The notes below the pieces were generated by a model. The model was not told the origin of the DNA. It worked only from the letters and a program-made list of their open reading frames with translations, and did not search any database. Below, one piece after another: positions 1 to 13,200 of a DNA stretch of 64,000 nt. The position numbers and the translations under genes were made by a program. Positions within the stretch are counted from its first letter, which is position 1, and every line of letters starts with the position of its first letter. The DNA lies in contig NC_090126.1 in the NCBI RefSeq assembly GCF_023973825.1, positions 558,001 to 622,000 on the forward strand, written 5' to 3'. The DNA is from Plasmodium brasilianum (lineage: Eukaryota; Apicomplexa; Aconoidasida; Haemosporida; Plasmodiidae).

Positions 1-3000
1 TTACTCTTAACAAGTTATTGTTCATCTTTGTCAATTTGGTGCCTTCTTCACTTCCTTGTATCGGTTGAAGCTGAGACTGATGCTGAGACTGATGCTGAGA
101 CTGATATTGCTGTTGGTGCTGCTTTTCTTTCTGTATTTTGTTAATAATCAGTGGGGAGGGTAAAACAATATCGTTGGATCCATTGAAGTATTTTTTCAGT
201 TCCACTGAATGCTTTCGCATGGACATACATCTACCAAAACCTCTATCTATTGAAGATCTATTTAATACTATGGCATCTTCAATATCGTATCCACAAAAAC
301 TCATAACAGCAACTATTGCATTCTGCCCAGCAGGTAATTTTTCAAAATTAATAAATTCAATCGTTTTAGACTTAACTAAAGGTTTTTGAGGATATACTAG
401 TAAATATAACAATGTATCATATCTAACAAATTGATTATAACCGATTGCACCAATGGCTTGTTTCCCCATAGCACACTGATATGTATTCCTTGGACTTTGA
501 TTGTGATTTGGGTATGGAATTAATCCAGCCACAACCCCTAGAATTGTTAATGGATCTATTTCTAAATGAGTCGTACTTGAAGATATGTCTTCCTCATTTA
601 ATGCGATTAATAAATTATTCTGTTCATTCACATCAATCCATTCAATAACTGAACTTTTCAGTAAATCAAAAAAATTAATTTTACCATTTTCTAAAGCTTT
701 AATATGATCTGGTAATAATTTACATTTTCCATTCTCAACAATAATTAACGGTCTACATAAGCGACCTCCATCTGTTGATATATATATAGCATTATGTAAA
801 AAGTTATCATATATAGAAACGAATTCACCTATTTTCCCATATCTCCTTAAATATCTTATTCTTTGCATAAATCGTTGAGGCCTTTTATGAACTCCTAATA
901 ATATTCCATTCAAAATAACAAAGAAAACACCTTCTTTGTATATTTCTTCTCCTGTTAAACTGTCACTATCTTCTACACCTAACGTATATAATATTTCAAT
1001 CAAATTTTTATTGTTTTCATTATCATTTGTAACATGCGTCATTAAGGCTAAATTTTTTACTAAACCACACGACTCTCCTTCAGGTGTATCACATGGACAC
1101 AATACACCCCACTGAGATGGTTGTAAAGCTCTAGGGCCACTAACTTTTCTCCCTTTTTCAAATTGAGAATTCAATCTTGTCATCATACCAATACATGCAA
1201 TAAACGATAAACGAGACAACACTTGTGACACTCCACTCTTTTCCATCTTAAACCTTTTAATGTTCCAATTTCCTGTAGATATAGCAGTTTGCATTCCTCT
1301 TGTTATTATATCCTTCGGTAAATTTCGAAAAACGTCTGGGTAGTTATCATTCAAGTTGCTACTATAGCTGCTACTGTTGTTGTTATTGTTGATGTTACTA
1401 CTACCGCTAGAGTTGATATAACCACTTGCGTTATTGTTTCTCATTTTCGAGTTATAACTACTTTGCATATATTTGCTTAGCGTTTGGTCTATCTGCTTTT
1501 TCAAGGTGAAATAAAATCGCTTGTATAAATCTTCAAACAGCAATGATATCAACTGTCCAGCTAATTCTAACCTTTTATTTCCATAATAATCCTTGTCATC
1601 TAACTCGTTTTGATTATTTGCACTATCTAAAACTCTCCTAATCATAAGGCAAATACATCTAGCTTTGTTACGAAAATCATACTTACTCTTCTGCTGAATG
1701 TGGGATAATAAAACTCGACTTAAAAAATCTAATCCTTCTTCAATTATATCCTTTTCATTTTTTACTTGTTTTTCTTTCATTGAACTAAAGAACCCTTTGG
1801 CTAATAATCTCGGTCTAATTTTTTTCCCAATATATAGCAAAGCATCCAAATTTGTTTTAATATTTTCTGTATATAATTCGTACAAAGAAAGTAATATTCC
1901 GTTCATATAATTTCGATGAGACCCTATCATTTGAAATATTTCTTGATCGGTTTCGTATCCCATAGCTTTAAGTATAATACAAACCCCTATATCTTCAATA
2001 AAAGAATTGTGCTTCAAATACAATTTACTGTTTTTATACACAATAGCACATCTACTTTTAGATTCTGCAGTAGTAGATGTGATAGTTGCACATATATTAT
2101 GCTTGATATCCATTTCAACAATGATTCTATTTTTTGATAACTGTTCTTGCATTAATAAAACCCTCTCAGTACCTTTCACTATAAAATATCCTCCTGGATC
2201 ATATGGACATTCCCCTAATTTCATCAATTCCTCTTCGTTCTTATTATTTAATACACATATATCACTTCTTAGCATAACAGGTAGTCTACCTATCTCTACA
2301 TTACTTTTTGTAACTATACTATTTCCTTTTACATATTCTACATCTACATATATAGGAGCTGAATAAGTTAAGTCTCTTTGTCTACATATCTGAGGTGTCA
2401 ATTTTGTTTCAATCATATTTTCTTCTACTGATGGTCTTCCAACAGAAATGTCTAAAAATTCTACATAGAAATGTTCATCAATATCTGATTTTATAATTTT
2501 ATTAGTAGTTGCATTCATTATCGTTTTTATCTCTCTTTTTATAAAATAATTATAAGATTCTATATGCTGCTTAACTAAACCTTTTACTTTTAAATATGCA
2601 GGTAATAATTTCCATTTTTCATTTAAATTGTTAATGCTTTTCGATTTCTCATAAATATTTTTATTATGTTTTTTATTTTTAACGACAAGTCCTGCGAATT
2701 CTTTTTCAACATCGTTGAGGTTAGTAATGCTGGAAAAATCGTTATCACAGTATGAACTGTTGTACGTTACTTCTGTCTTCACGCTTTCCTTCGTTCCTTC
2801 TTTCATTTCCTTCTTCATTTCCTCAATTTTACGTTTAATGCACTCTCCTTTGAATCTTTTGTGGTTCCCATCTTCACTTTTCACTTCGTTATAACAATAA
2901 ACATTATCCTCTTCATTAACAAGATAACTCTGATTGCTTATATTATTTTCTATCCTTATGTTATCCAGTTTTTTTATATTACTGTTAGTACCGTTTGGTG

Positions 3001-3254
3001 CTTTCTCTTCTCCACGCTCCGCATTCGTATACTCGTTTTGGTCGTCGTCATTACTACGGTTAGCATGGAGATTTAAGCTGCATTTAATGGAGCTACTGTT
3101 GCTACAGTTGTGTCCACCACTATAACTATCGTCATATTCAACTCTATCGCTAACGTCCATTTTAGTTAATTTCATTTTGAGATTTTCTTCTAACACATTT
3201 TCGCATAAAGTTCCGGTAGTTACAGCGCTGGATTTTATTTTCTCTTTTCCGTCA

Positions 3255-3285
<31 letters not shown>

Positions 3286-3448
3286 CTTCTACTCCTACTT
3301 CTACATTTTCGCCTTTTATTTTTATACTGTTTACCTTCTGTTCATGCCCGTTATCTGTTGTGTCCCCTTTGTATTCATAAAATTCATTTGCATTTGCTTC
3401 AATTTTTGCACATTTTTTTTTTGCCTTAATATTTATTACCCTTTTCAT
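1..3448 (-). CDS. RPC2: DNA-directed RNA polymerase III subunit RPC2 (second-largest subunit), 3' end beyond the window
   Basis: Second-largest catalytic subunit of RNA polymerase III, which makes tRNA, 5S rRNA and other small RNAs in the nucleus. One open frame runs from the ATG at 3448-3446 (an in-frame TGA lies just upstream) to the left edge, giving about 1,149 residues. The first ~180 residues are a charged, low-complexity extension. The conserved body then shows ECPYDPGGYFIVKG, EQLSKNRIIVEMD, LKAMGYETDQEIFQMIG, QPSQWGVLCPCDTPEGE, LLVYPQKPLVKSKTIEF and SFCGYDIEDAIVLNRSS. The versions of the 'DQEIFQMIG' and 'YPQKPLVK' blocks fit Pol III (RPC2) better than Pol II RPB2 or Pol I RPA2. A Ser/Asn-rich insert lies at about 1360-1460, and a QSQ-rich insert sits at the broken end. 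The catalytic C-terminal part and zinc finger lie outside the window. No intron is needed. Confidence 0.92.
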
Positions 3449-4873
3449 GGTAAATCAAGTAATTCTTAACACGGCAACATAAAAAAAAAAGAAAAAATAA
3501 GCGCAGTACATGTATGCATACATACATATACAAATACACTTTTTACAAGTTTCAAATTCGTTTCTTATTACTCTACCAGCTTAACAAAATACCATATCCA
3601 TAACCTTAATCTTATCTTTATCCTTAACCTTAACCTTAGCCTTAGCCTTAGCCTTTTTTTTTTTTTTTTATTTTAACTATAAAATATCGAAGTAATGGTT
3701 ACATTCTCATTTTTGTTATTTTTCCATACGAATCTTCTTTTTTTTTTTTTTTTAAAATACGTATTTTATTAACCCACTATAATATCTCATTCTTCACAAT
3801 GTTACATATATTTCATTATACAAATAATTATATACAAAGTGTAACATGAGTCATTATAGAATTCATTCTAATATAATACTATACACTGCAGAATGACAAT
3901 CATTGCCGCTAATGCTACTTACAATTTTTTACGCTTTATAGAAAAGAGAAAATTAAAAAAAAAAGTGTAAATAATGAAATAATATTTTTAAATATATATC
4001 CTATAATTTCTATATCCTTTTTAAATGCTATCCTATTTTTTGCATTTAAATAGTCATGTCAATTTTTCCAAACATTTTTCCAAAATTTTAATTTGCATCA
4101 TATTTAAGAAAAAGAGTAAAATTATTATGGTGAATTAAAAATGGATGTTGTTCATTCGTTGGGACGATCTATACAATATATGTATATACGCACGAATGTA
4201 TGAACATATATATATATATATATATAATATATAATATATAATATATAATATATATGTATGCAAATAAAATGTTTACATATGCACAGAGCCAAGCTCCCAA
4301 ACACTCTTTCTGCAAATTTTTTTTTTTTTTTTTTCGCACCCATCTAAGTTGCACAGACGAAAATTATTTTTATAAAAGTGAAGGATAAAAAAAGATAGAA
4401 TATTTTATTTTAAATTTTAAAATAGCTTCCCTTTTTCATTCATTTGATTGCCCATTTGTTCGTTCATTCGTTTATTCATTTATCATTTTTTCTGTTTATT
4501 CTATTTTTTTAAACGGAAAAATGTTATGCATCAGGATTTTTGAACTGAACAGATTTTCATATATTGAAATATGAAAAAGTCAAAAATAAAACAAATTGCA
4601 AAACATGAGTCTATACTAACATGTCGTAAAGTTTCAAATTAGCATTTGTAGGGGAATTGTAATTATGCATATCGCTTATTTATTTATTTGGATATTTATC
4701 TATTTATGTATATGTGCATAGCATATTTATGTATATCTTAATAATCACAACGTAAAAGTCAATATTTAGAGCATAACAGTTATGTGCATAAAATAATAAA
4801 TAGCGACAAAATAAATGTATGTTTAATATATTATATGTATGTTGAACAAAAATTTGTGTCAGTTTTTCACAAA
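3449..4873. other. Intergenic DNA upstream of RPC2 with a short CCTTAR tandem repeat
   Basis: Probable 5' untranslated and promoter region of RPC2. It holds long T and A runs, an (AT)n tract near 4207-4255 and a hexamer-like CCTTAA/CCTTAG array at about 3601-3653. Open frames here are made almost only of Ile, Tyr, Lys and Phe codons, as expected of AT-rich noise. I see no gene. Confidence 0.6.
3601..3653. repeat. Interstitial (CCTTAR)n-like hexamer array
   Basis: About eight imperfect copies of a six-base unit, ending in CCTTAACCTTAACCTTAGCC-type units just before a T run. Plasmodium telomeres use a seven-base unit (GGGTTYA), so this is not a telomere remnant of the usual kind. Confidence 0.7.
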
Positions 4874-5079
4874 ATGGGACTGACACAACTATTTTGTATT
4901 GTTTTCTTAGGTAGTTTCTTCATTTGTATATGCGCCAACGAAAAAATCGAAACACAAATCCTTTATTATTAACAACTGAAAAGTATTAAAACGCAGAAAA
5001 CAGAGATATGCTTTACAGAAAAATTAAAAAAAAGGCAAAGTTTCAGCATTTAGCCAGTAAAAAGAAGGTGGAGCTATAG
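4874..5079 (+). CDS. Candidate two-exon microprotein gene (39 aa), unknown function
   Basis: Proposed exons are 4874-4910 (MGLTQLFCIVFL plus one base) and 4997-5079 (NRDMLYRKIKKKAKFQHLAS then KKKVEL, stop). The 86-nt intron starts GTAGTT and ends ACGCAG, and the phases match. The second exon uses non-AT-driven codons and is unlike the surrounding noise. The result is a short hydrophobic N-terminus followed by a very basic tail. Unspliced, the first ATG instead reads a 32-residue peptide with a signal-peptide look, so the model is uncertain. No family recognised. It lies between two genes transcribed in the other direction. Confidence 0.3.
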
Positions 5080-5805
5080 ATGAGTATTATTTTTTATGAT
5101 TGTTCATGTGATAATTAAATAATCTAATAACTTTTGTAAATATAGTCATGAGCCTTTTCACTGATTAATGGAAGAATTCTCGATTTGTATTATGCGATAT
5201 ACTCATGACACATGGGTTTACTATATACGCAAAATACATATACATTTTTGATGTATATGTGTACTTGTATGTAAATACATGCAGATATGTGTATATTCGC
5301 TGTTCCCCAACAGTGCTATAATAAATAAATACATACATACATATGTTCGCATACATATATATATATATATAAATGCACAAAATGCATTTTTGTAAGCATG
5401 TTATTTCTTCTATAACTAAAATAAATAATTATTTGAATAAGAGGAGTTCTTAATAAGTAAATAACAATTAAAAATATAATTGCACAAAATGGCGCAAAAT
5501 AATATACACGAACATATGTTTGCACGAAATTTAAAAAAGGTACACATATGTCTGTACATACGTATACGTCTACATGAATATGTGTACAACCAAAATATTC
5601 AATTAAAAGAACATACACATATACAAGTACATATGTATATATTCCAAATGGCATTTTATTGCGCAAAAAAAAAAAAAAAAATACATATAATAAACATGTG
5701 AACATAAAAACACATAAACATAAAAACTTGTAAATAAATAAATAAATATATATATATATATACAACACATATACATATAAACACTGCATACACGCAAACT
5801 AGTCC
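5080..5805. other. Intergenic AT-rich DNA downstream of eIF5
   Basis: Contains (CATATA)n-like and (AT)n tracts and a 17-A run near 5667. Open frames on both strands are Tyr/Ile/Cys-rich, reflecting alternating TAT/ATA/TGT triplets, and are not credible genes. It probably holds the 3' end and polyadenylation site of the eIF5 transcript. Confidence 0.6.
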
Positions 5806-7314
5806 TTAAATCGCGTCAATGTCGATTTCCTCCTCATCCCCAGTGTAGTTAATTCCGTCTTTTGCGTCTAAAAATATTTCATCATCATATTTTTCGCTCT
5901 TCGAATCTTCAAACGCTTTATCATTATCATTAAAACAGTTGTTCATTTCTTTTCCTTTTTCTTCATTATTTCGTAGTGATTTTACTTTGTAATTTGGCAA
6001 ATTATTATTAACTAGACTACTTGTTTTATTTTCTTCTTCATCCGTTTCATCGTCTTCATCTGAATCATTATCTTTTAGCCAGTTAACGAAATGTTTTGCC
6101 ATACTTTTGCATTTATTGTAACAATCGTTATAAAATTTAATTCTTTCATCTAAAATATCATTACTATTACTCCTCTCTTGTAATGTAGCGCTGTCATCTT
6201 CATCATATCGTTTAATTATATCTTTACTTTCTAAAATATCATTATTATATAACACCTGTAATATATAGGGATAAATTACAACTGCATTATGCGCTATTTT
6301 GTTTATATAATATTCCATAGCATGAAAAATATCAATTACAGTTACTGACGTATCATTAACTTTTTTTATATACTTTATGTTTTGTTCTAATAAATCTTTC
6401 GTTATTTTATCATCAAATAAAGCACATAAACAAATAAAAATTCTGCACTTGGAATCAAAGCTTTGTGAAACCTGCAAAACTCGTAATTCTTCACAAAAAT
6501 CATTATCACTAATATTTGGAAAAGTTATATATAGAGTTCTTAATCTATCAATAACTTCTTTAATTTCTATACTATCAAAATATAAGGATTCTTTTTCCAA
6601 AACAAAATTATCCTCTGTTTTTTTTCTTTTCTCCTTTCTTTTACTTTTTTTGTCCTTTTTGTTATTGCTACAAACATTATTCATTGTATGACTTTTATCC
6701 GAGTCTTCATATTGAGAACTGTCATTATCCCCACCTGAGTGTACTACTCCGTTTTTACTTTCTTCATTATTCTTTTCGCTCCTTTCGTTTCTTTCCCCTT
6801 TTTCACTTTTACTTTTACCATTTTTTTCTAATTTCTTTTCCTTAGACTTTTTCTTCTTACTTCCAACAGTACTAATCATGGGTGGATTCTTTATCATATA
6901 TGTCGCAATTTTATGTGAGTTGTTAAGTTCTCCTATATTTCCACAAGCATTACATTTGCATATTAAAAAACCCTTTTTAACAATTATATCTGTTTCAGGT
7001 AATAAACAATGTGGGCAAAGAACATACATTTCAATAAACTTATCTAAAATATTTACTAGATCATTTTCCTTATGAGCACCATTTACAATTGCTTTTTCTT
7101 CATTTTCTTCAAACTTTACCATTGTTCCTAATTCACATCCAAAAAACTTCGTAGGATACATTGGAGGGCGTTTCAATGACCTTGCTATTTCTCCCATGTT
7201 AGCTATATTTGTCCTAATTCCATTTCCTCTACCTTCAATTTTGGAAATTAGTTTTGGCATCTTATATCTATAATTAGGATCGTTACGATCCCTCGGAATG
7301 TTGATGTACGACAT
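5806..7314 (-). CDS. EIF5: Eukaryotic translation initiation factor 5 (eIF5)
   Basis: GTPase-activating protein for eIF2 in the 43S/48S initiation complex; acts in the cytosol. Single exon, 502 residues. Residues 1-150 are the eIF2B/eIF5-type domain: the N-terminal INIPRDRNDPNYRYKMP block carries the arginine (Arg16) equivalent to the yeast Arg15 finger, followed by KIEGRGNGIRTNIANM. A four-cysteine zinc ribbon is formed by Cys100, Cys103, Cys121 and Cys124. A Lys/Ser/Glu-rich linker follows (about 150-235). About 240-420 is the helical W2 (HEAT-type) domain that binds eIF2beta and eIF3, with NWLKDNDSDEDDETDEEE at its end; the last ~80 residues are acidic. Family members are about 400-430 residues, so the extra length lies in the linker and tail. 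The start is the first ATG and matches the family N-terminus. Confidence 0.95.
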   Translation of the reverse strand: MSYINIPRDRNDPNYRYKMPKLISKIEGRGNGIRTNIANMGEIARSLKRPPMYPTKFFGCELGTMVKFEENEEKAIVNGAHKENDLVNILDKFIEMYVLCPHCLLPETDIIVKKGFLICKCNACGNIGELNNSHKIATYMIKNPPMISTVGSKKKKSKEKKLEKNGKSKSEKGERNERSEKNNEESKNGVVHSGGDNDSSQYEDSDKSHTMNNVCSNNKKDKKSKRKEKRKKTEDNFVLEKESLYFDSIEIKEVIDRLRTLYITFPNISDNDFCEELRVLQVSQSFDSKCRIFICLCALFDDKITKDLLEQNIKYIKKVNDTSVTVIDIFHAMEYYINKIAHNAVVIYPYILQVLYNNDILESKDIIKRYDEDDSATLQERSNSNDILDERIKFYNDCYNKCKSMAKHFVNWLKDNDSDEDDETDEEENKTSSLVNNNLPNYKVKSLRNNEEKGKEMNNCFNDNDKAFEDSKSEKYDDEIFLDAKDGINYTGDEEEIDIDAI

Positions 7315-8392
7315 CGTGGAATTATTCTTTCTACAAATAATTTATGGAAAAACGTAGCTTCTTCCCTCCCCTTAGCTATCAGCATGTACCTATCTATATG
7401 TATCTATCAGTTTGTACCTATCTATATAAGTACATATATATATAGGTAATAATACAAATATACCTTTATAAATTTCTATCTATATATAAATATATCGTAG
7501 ATATGGGAGATCCCTTACAAATCTAAATGTATTTGCCTTTCTCCTTACTCTCACCCTCTTGTACTATTTTAATAAATTTATGTATGTTTGTATGTGTATA
7601 TATACGTATGTAGGTGTACAGATGTTCGCACAAATTCAAAGATACATACACAGTAATCACTAAGAAATGTTTTCCTTCAAAGCAGCATAATTACCACTAC
7701 TGACAATTTAATATTTCCTTTAAAAAGATGTTTACTAATTATAAATTATAATTAACTCTAGAATACTATAATTATACTAATGCCTACATATATAAATCCT
7801 TGCTCAATTAGACACAACTTTCCTTCTTATATTTACAGTATTACTTAAGAGCAAATAATATAGCTCTTCTGTTCTTCGTTACACAGTTTCTAATAAACAA
7901 AGGCCGCATATAAACCTATTTTATCTAACCAAATACATGTATACATATATATACATACGTGTGCACTCTCTTAGCTATTCACAAGATGGGATGCGATAAT
8001 ATATGTAATACAAATCTGCACGAGGCTTTATTATGCTATATTTTCGTGTGGCATTTCCTTCTTCAATTTTTAAAAAATTACAAATAAATATGTTTATGTA
8101 TTAAATATATTTACATGTATCTGTATTCATAGATGCGAGAATAATTAAACAACAAAGTAGATATATATATATATATATACGTATATGTACACCTGCCCGT
8201 ATATAAATATATACGTGTGTAACTGTTCACAAATATGCACACGTAAGAAAAATTTCCTCTAATAAATTATAAATCCTTCACTTATTTACTATTAACATTA
8301 ACGTACATAAGTATGTAATATATATATATATGCAAACGTTAACTTTCTATACATGTAAAGGTTAGACTATGCAATTTAAAACAATGCTATAT

Positions 8393-10251
8393 TCATTCAT
8401 TTTTATATGGAAGCAAGTCATAAAATCTAACAGGAGCATCCCTCATAAACATTCTTGATGTCATATATCCAATTTAATATGTAACAAAAAAAATGTACTA
8501 AACTTTTTTCAAATAATACAAACAGGTATATAACACATATATATATATACGTGTGTATTTTAGTATATATAGACTCAAACACAAATATCTCCAATAAAAC
8601 GCTTTGTTTACCTTAGGAAAATATATATCACGAAATATGTCGAATAATACACACGATAACTGCTTAATATTTATATACTGTAATGTGATCTACTTAAATA
8701 TATATACATATAATAATTTTACGTAAACATTTAATAATTATAAAAATTATTATAAAATTATAAATTAATTGATAAAATGAAAAGAAAAAAACAAATGATG
8801 AAAACAAAAAGAATATATATATATATATATTATAAAGCAAAGAAATAGCGTTGAACTGAATATACTTTTAATTTAATAATGCATTTATATACAATCTCCT
8901 ATACATTTCCGTTTTAAAATATCTCTAATCGTGCATTATGCATAAATACATATATAGAGAGATAATTACAGCAAACAAATAAAAAATATAAAATGGTGAA
9001 AATTATACATTATTAAACTCCTCATTAACAGCAAAAACAAAAATATGTCCTTCTTTGTAGCGCCATAACTTAAAACGTATATATATATATATATATATGT
9101 TTTGTATGTATATGGTTAATTCAATTTATATAATATACATATACATGTATTTTTATAAACCTACTATTTCCGTACGAGTAAATTACATCATTCCATCAAG
9201 CATAACATACATCATTAAGATTTTTACATATTTTATATGTGTTTATAAGTATCAATATATGCATATAAGTAAATAAATATATACATATAATATATATATA
9301 TAATATATATATATAATAACACATTTCAATATTCCTCAGTGTTAATGATTACTAAAAATTACTCCCTTCCCTTGTCATTCTGTTAATGCAATTTGTTCCC
9401 TTATACATAAAAATATATATTCTCTTTTTCAGTTCAAAGCATACATATAATTCCATTAAAGTTGTCATAATCTATCCTAAAATGTTTTACCTAAATAAAT
9501 GTAAAGGCTCCTTTTATATATATATATACCTACACATATAATATATTGTAGTTATATCCACTACCTTTTCATAAAATGGGGTCTATATAATTAATATAAA
9601 AATGCTTCCAATAAATGATAAAAAAAGCATACATTTTATTTCATATTAAATATAATGGGTAATATGTATATATATATATATATATATCTTCGGTCTACAG
9701 GACATTACTGCTCAAAAAAACTGTGGTTTTGTTATTTTGTTTTCTTTTAATTCATATGTCTCATCGGTTGTTAATTCTTATATATGTGTACTGTTATATG
9801 ATGAACTGAAATACTGTTAAATCCTTTTTTTATATAGCCTATAAGCACACTTACACTTCGAAATGGGTATATACGATCGTTAAAAAATTAACATATCCAT
9901 ATATTCATACAATAATAAATTTTTTTGAATTTTGAACAGAGTATCATATATCTATTTGTAAATAATATGTATAATACACTACCTCCTACAAATCATATTT
10001 TGCAAAATAGTTCATACACGGGAATATTAAAATTCATACTAAGTAATAAATACACATAAAACATTACACAGCAAAAATAAATATTCATATTGTATTTGCA
10101 AATTATGTATACAAAATAAAAAAAGATTTATTCACAATTTTTATACGAATTAAAGAAATACGTATAATTTCTCAAATTTCTTCAGCTTTTATTCGAAAAA
10201 TAAAATTATAGAATTTACAAACAAAATGATTATACGTATGTGTATGCATAT

Positions 10252-10288
<37 letters not shown>

Positions 10289-13200
10289 AATGATGTGTTA
10301 AAATATGTAAACATAAAACACACACAATACACAACGTATGTATACTTTTATACAATTCGTGTAATTTATTTTTCATTACTTGTCACATGTACAATATTAT
10401 AACGTTTTACACATGTCGGCTGCGGGTTGCCTAAGTGAACGATTATGTTCTTTATCTATTATGCTATTAACACTTGCATAATTAATATATTTTTTATGCT
10501 TCAAATTATTTTCACTTTTTAAAGTCTTCATTGACTTTCCTTTGTAATAATTCATATAACTTAAATTATTAGATTTAATCATTCCTTTTTTTTTTTTATT
10601 TAATTGCTTGAGCAAATATGAAATGTATTATATTATACACTTATGTAAAAATGTCACTTTGATTATATAAAAAGATTCGTACTTACAAAGTTATATTTAT
10701 ATATAATATATATAATATATATATATATATATATAAATATATATATATTTATTTATTTTATTTATATGTACACGTATTTTTTGGTATATTAGCAGTTATG
10801 TACTTATTCATGTATTTATATATACTGCAAATTTGTTATAAAAACAGCGATGAAATTAAGTAACAAGGATATATGATCTTCGTAAGATTTTTTGGGTACG
10901 TTTTCATATAGAGTTCTTAGAGTTTCACCTTCTTAAAATTTTACATATTACACGATAACTAATTTTTCTTAAATAGCTAAATTTTTAAAATGAAATAAGA
11001 TAACAGGAATATTATTATTATAATATATAATATTACAATCAAATTAACTCTTCCGTTTTATGCTATTATTCTGTACTATATTATTTTATATATGAGTACG
11101 TATTACAGTAAAAAGAATAAAAGTATATAAAGATGCATATATTAATATATGTATATATTTATATTATTTATATATGTAAAAAAATATATAATTATATTTT
11201 TTCCTTCAATTCTTTCATTAAATTTTAATTATAGTGTTTACTTTTATGTTTTTTTTAATAAATATAATTGTGTTTTTATTTAATTTATTGTGTATGAGTT
11301 TGTTATTTTTATTGTTTGTTATAAATTTTATATAAATTTTTTTTTTTATTATTTTTATAATTTAAATAATAATTTATAAGTACAATTTTTTTTTTTTTTT
11401 TGTCATACTATTTAGAGGAGTTTTTGTTAAATTTTAAATTTTATGTTAAAGATAAATATATATAAATGAGTATGAGCATTTTTTTTTTTTTTCGCACAAT
11501 CATATGACTTCTATATATTATATATATATATATATATAATATAATAAATTATTTATATATAATTTTTTTTTTTTCTTTTATTAAAAAACAAAAAACATAC
11601 AATGAAAAGGCAATATCTTTTTTTGGTAGCTTTTGTTTTTATGGAATTATTATTTTAACAACTTTTTAAAAATAAAACTAACAAAACTATTAAAATATAA
11701 TTATTAAAAAACATTTGTAATTTCACTAAACTTCCATATGTAATGTATATTTATTTCAAAGAACAGTTTTACGAATTCAGGAATAGCTTCCCTATATTTC
11801 TGTATTTATAAAAAATTTTATTGCTATTAAGTGTTTTTCATTTAAAAAAAAAAATATTACATTATAAATATATAATATATATATATACTTGAAACTATTT
11901 AATCATTTTTTCTCTTTTAAATGTGATATATTATTCAATTTTAGAGAAAAAAAAAAAAAAAAAACCAACGAAAGAAATAAAAGTAAAATGGAAAAACTAG
12001 AGATACCAAGAAGAATAATTTGTTATTAACATATACGGAACATTCCATATTCTTAGTAATAGTTTGTAAAGTTAAGATATAATGCCCGATATCCTCATCT
12101 TGCACATTAATTATTTGAAGCTAAAATAGGGGAATGTATAATTTATTACGCCTAGTTTTTTATATCATATATTTTTAATTATCATCATTTTAAGAGCCTT
12201 TAAAAAAAGTTTTTTTTTTACATCATATCATATTAACAGTGTTCCAAAGAGTGTACTATTTAGTGGCTTATAAGAGTATATATATATATAGATATATATA
12301 TATATTTGTACATACATTTTTCCATTCCATGCACCTTTCCTCATTTTCGCCAAAAAAAATTATATAAAAACAGAAATGGAATGGGGAAAAAAGAAAAAAA
12401 GTATAATTTGAAGGTGTCTCTTTCATTCGTTACACGTTTCTTATATACCTACTCTTCGAAATTAAAAAAGAAAAATATGCACAGCGTAGAAATAAAATAA
12501 GTACAGGATAAAGGTTGAATAAAAATTAAGGTATTAACTTTGTATTTATGAAATTTATTCATTTAAAATATATTTTGTTGTTTTATTAATTTTTTTACAA
12601 GTTATCAAAATTTTCCATCAAGTATATATATCTTAACCATCAAGTATATATATCTTAACCATCAAGTATATATATCTTAACCATCAAGTATATATATCTT
12701 AAAATACTAATGAAACATTACTACAATGGTATAATGTACGCCTTGGTTGTGATACTTTCACACAATTTAATCAATGCTAAATAAAAACGCAAAATTTCCT
12801 TTTTACTGTATATTGTGATACAATATATTACGCATTATTTTTATTTCATCTATTAATTACCCCTTTAAATTATTGCCATATAAAAGAATTTTTTCATTTA
12901 TATTGTAAAAAATGATTTTATTTTTTAATTAGGGCAAAAAAAAAAAAAGAAAAAAAAAGGACTTGAATTCATATTATCACCTAAACTTTATTTGTAAGAG
13001 TTATTATATTCAAAAATAAGGAAGCATATTCGTTTTACTTTTTTTTCCCGCATATTCCATCTTCCAAGTACATAAACAATATATATAACACGAAATAAAA
13101 TAAAATAAATATATACATGTATATTTTTATGTATATACATATATATTTACATATATACATATATATTTGCATATATACATATATATTTATTTGTATCCAT

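Noticed and set aside
3601..3653. Telomeric or subtelomeric remnant
   Set aside because: Unit is six bases (CCTTAR), not the seven-base Plasmodium telomere unit, and flanking genes are housekeeping.
4152..5797. Many 60-150-codon frames rich in Tyr, Ile, Cys, His and Lys
   Set aside because: Translation of alternating AT-rich tracts; no codon bias or splice context of real genes.
9781..9815. C/D box snoRNA suggested by ATGATGAACTGA
   Set aside because: C- and D-like boxes are too close, with no terminal stem.
10240..10300. Centromere-like AT block
   Set aside because: (AT)n tracts are short and dispersed; the surrounding gap holds exons and does not reach the multi-kilobase, >97% AT character of Plasmodium centromeres.
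11591..11630. Exon-like LPKKDIAFS with a GTATGT donor
   Set aside because: All three frames are open in so short a piece, and no phase joins it to both neighbours; left out of the model.
12238..12266. Exon PLNSTLFGT in the FPL-like gene
   Set aside because: Its only usable donor leaves phase 2, while the next exon accepts only phase 0; joining 12316 directly to 12120 is in phase and has a better acceptor.
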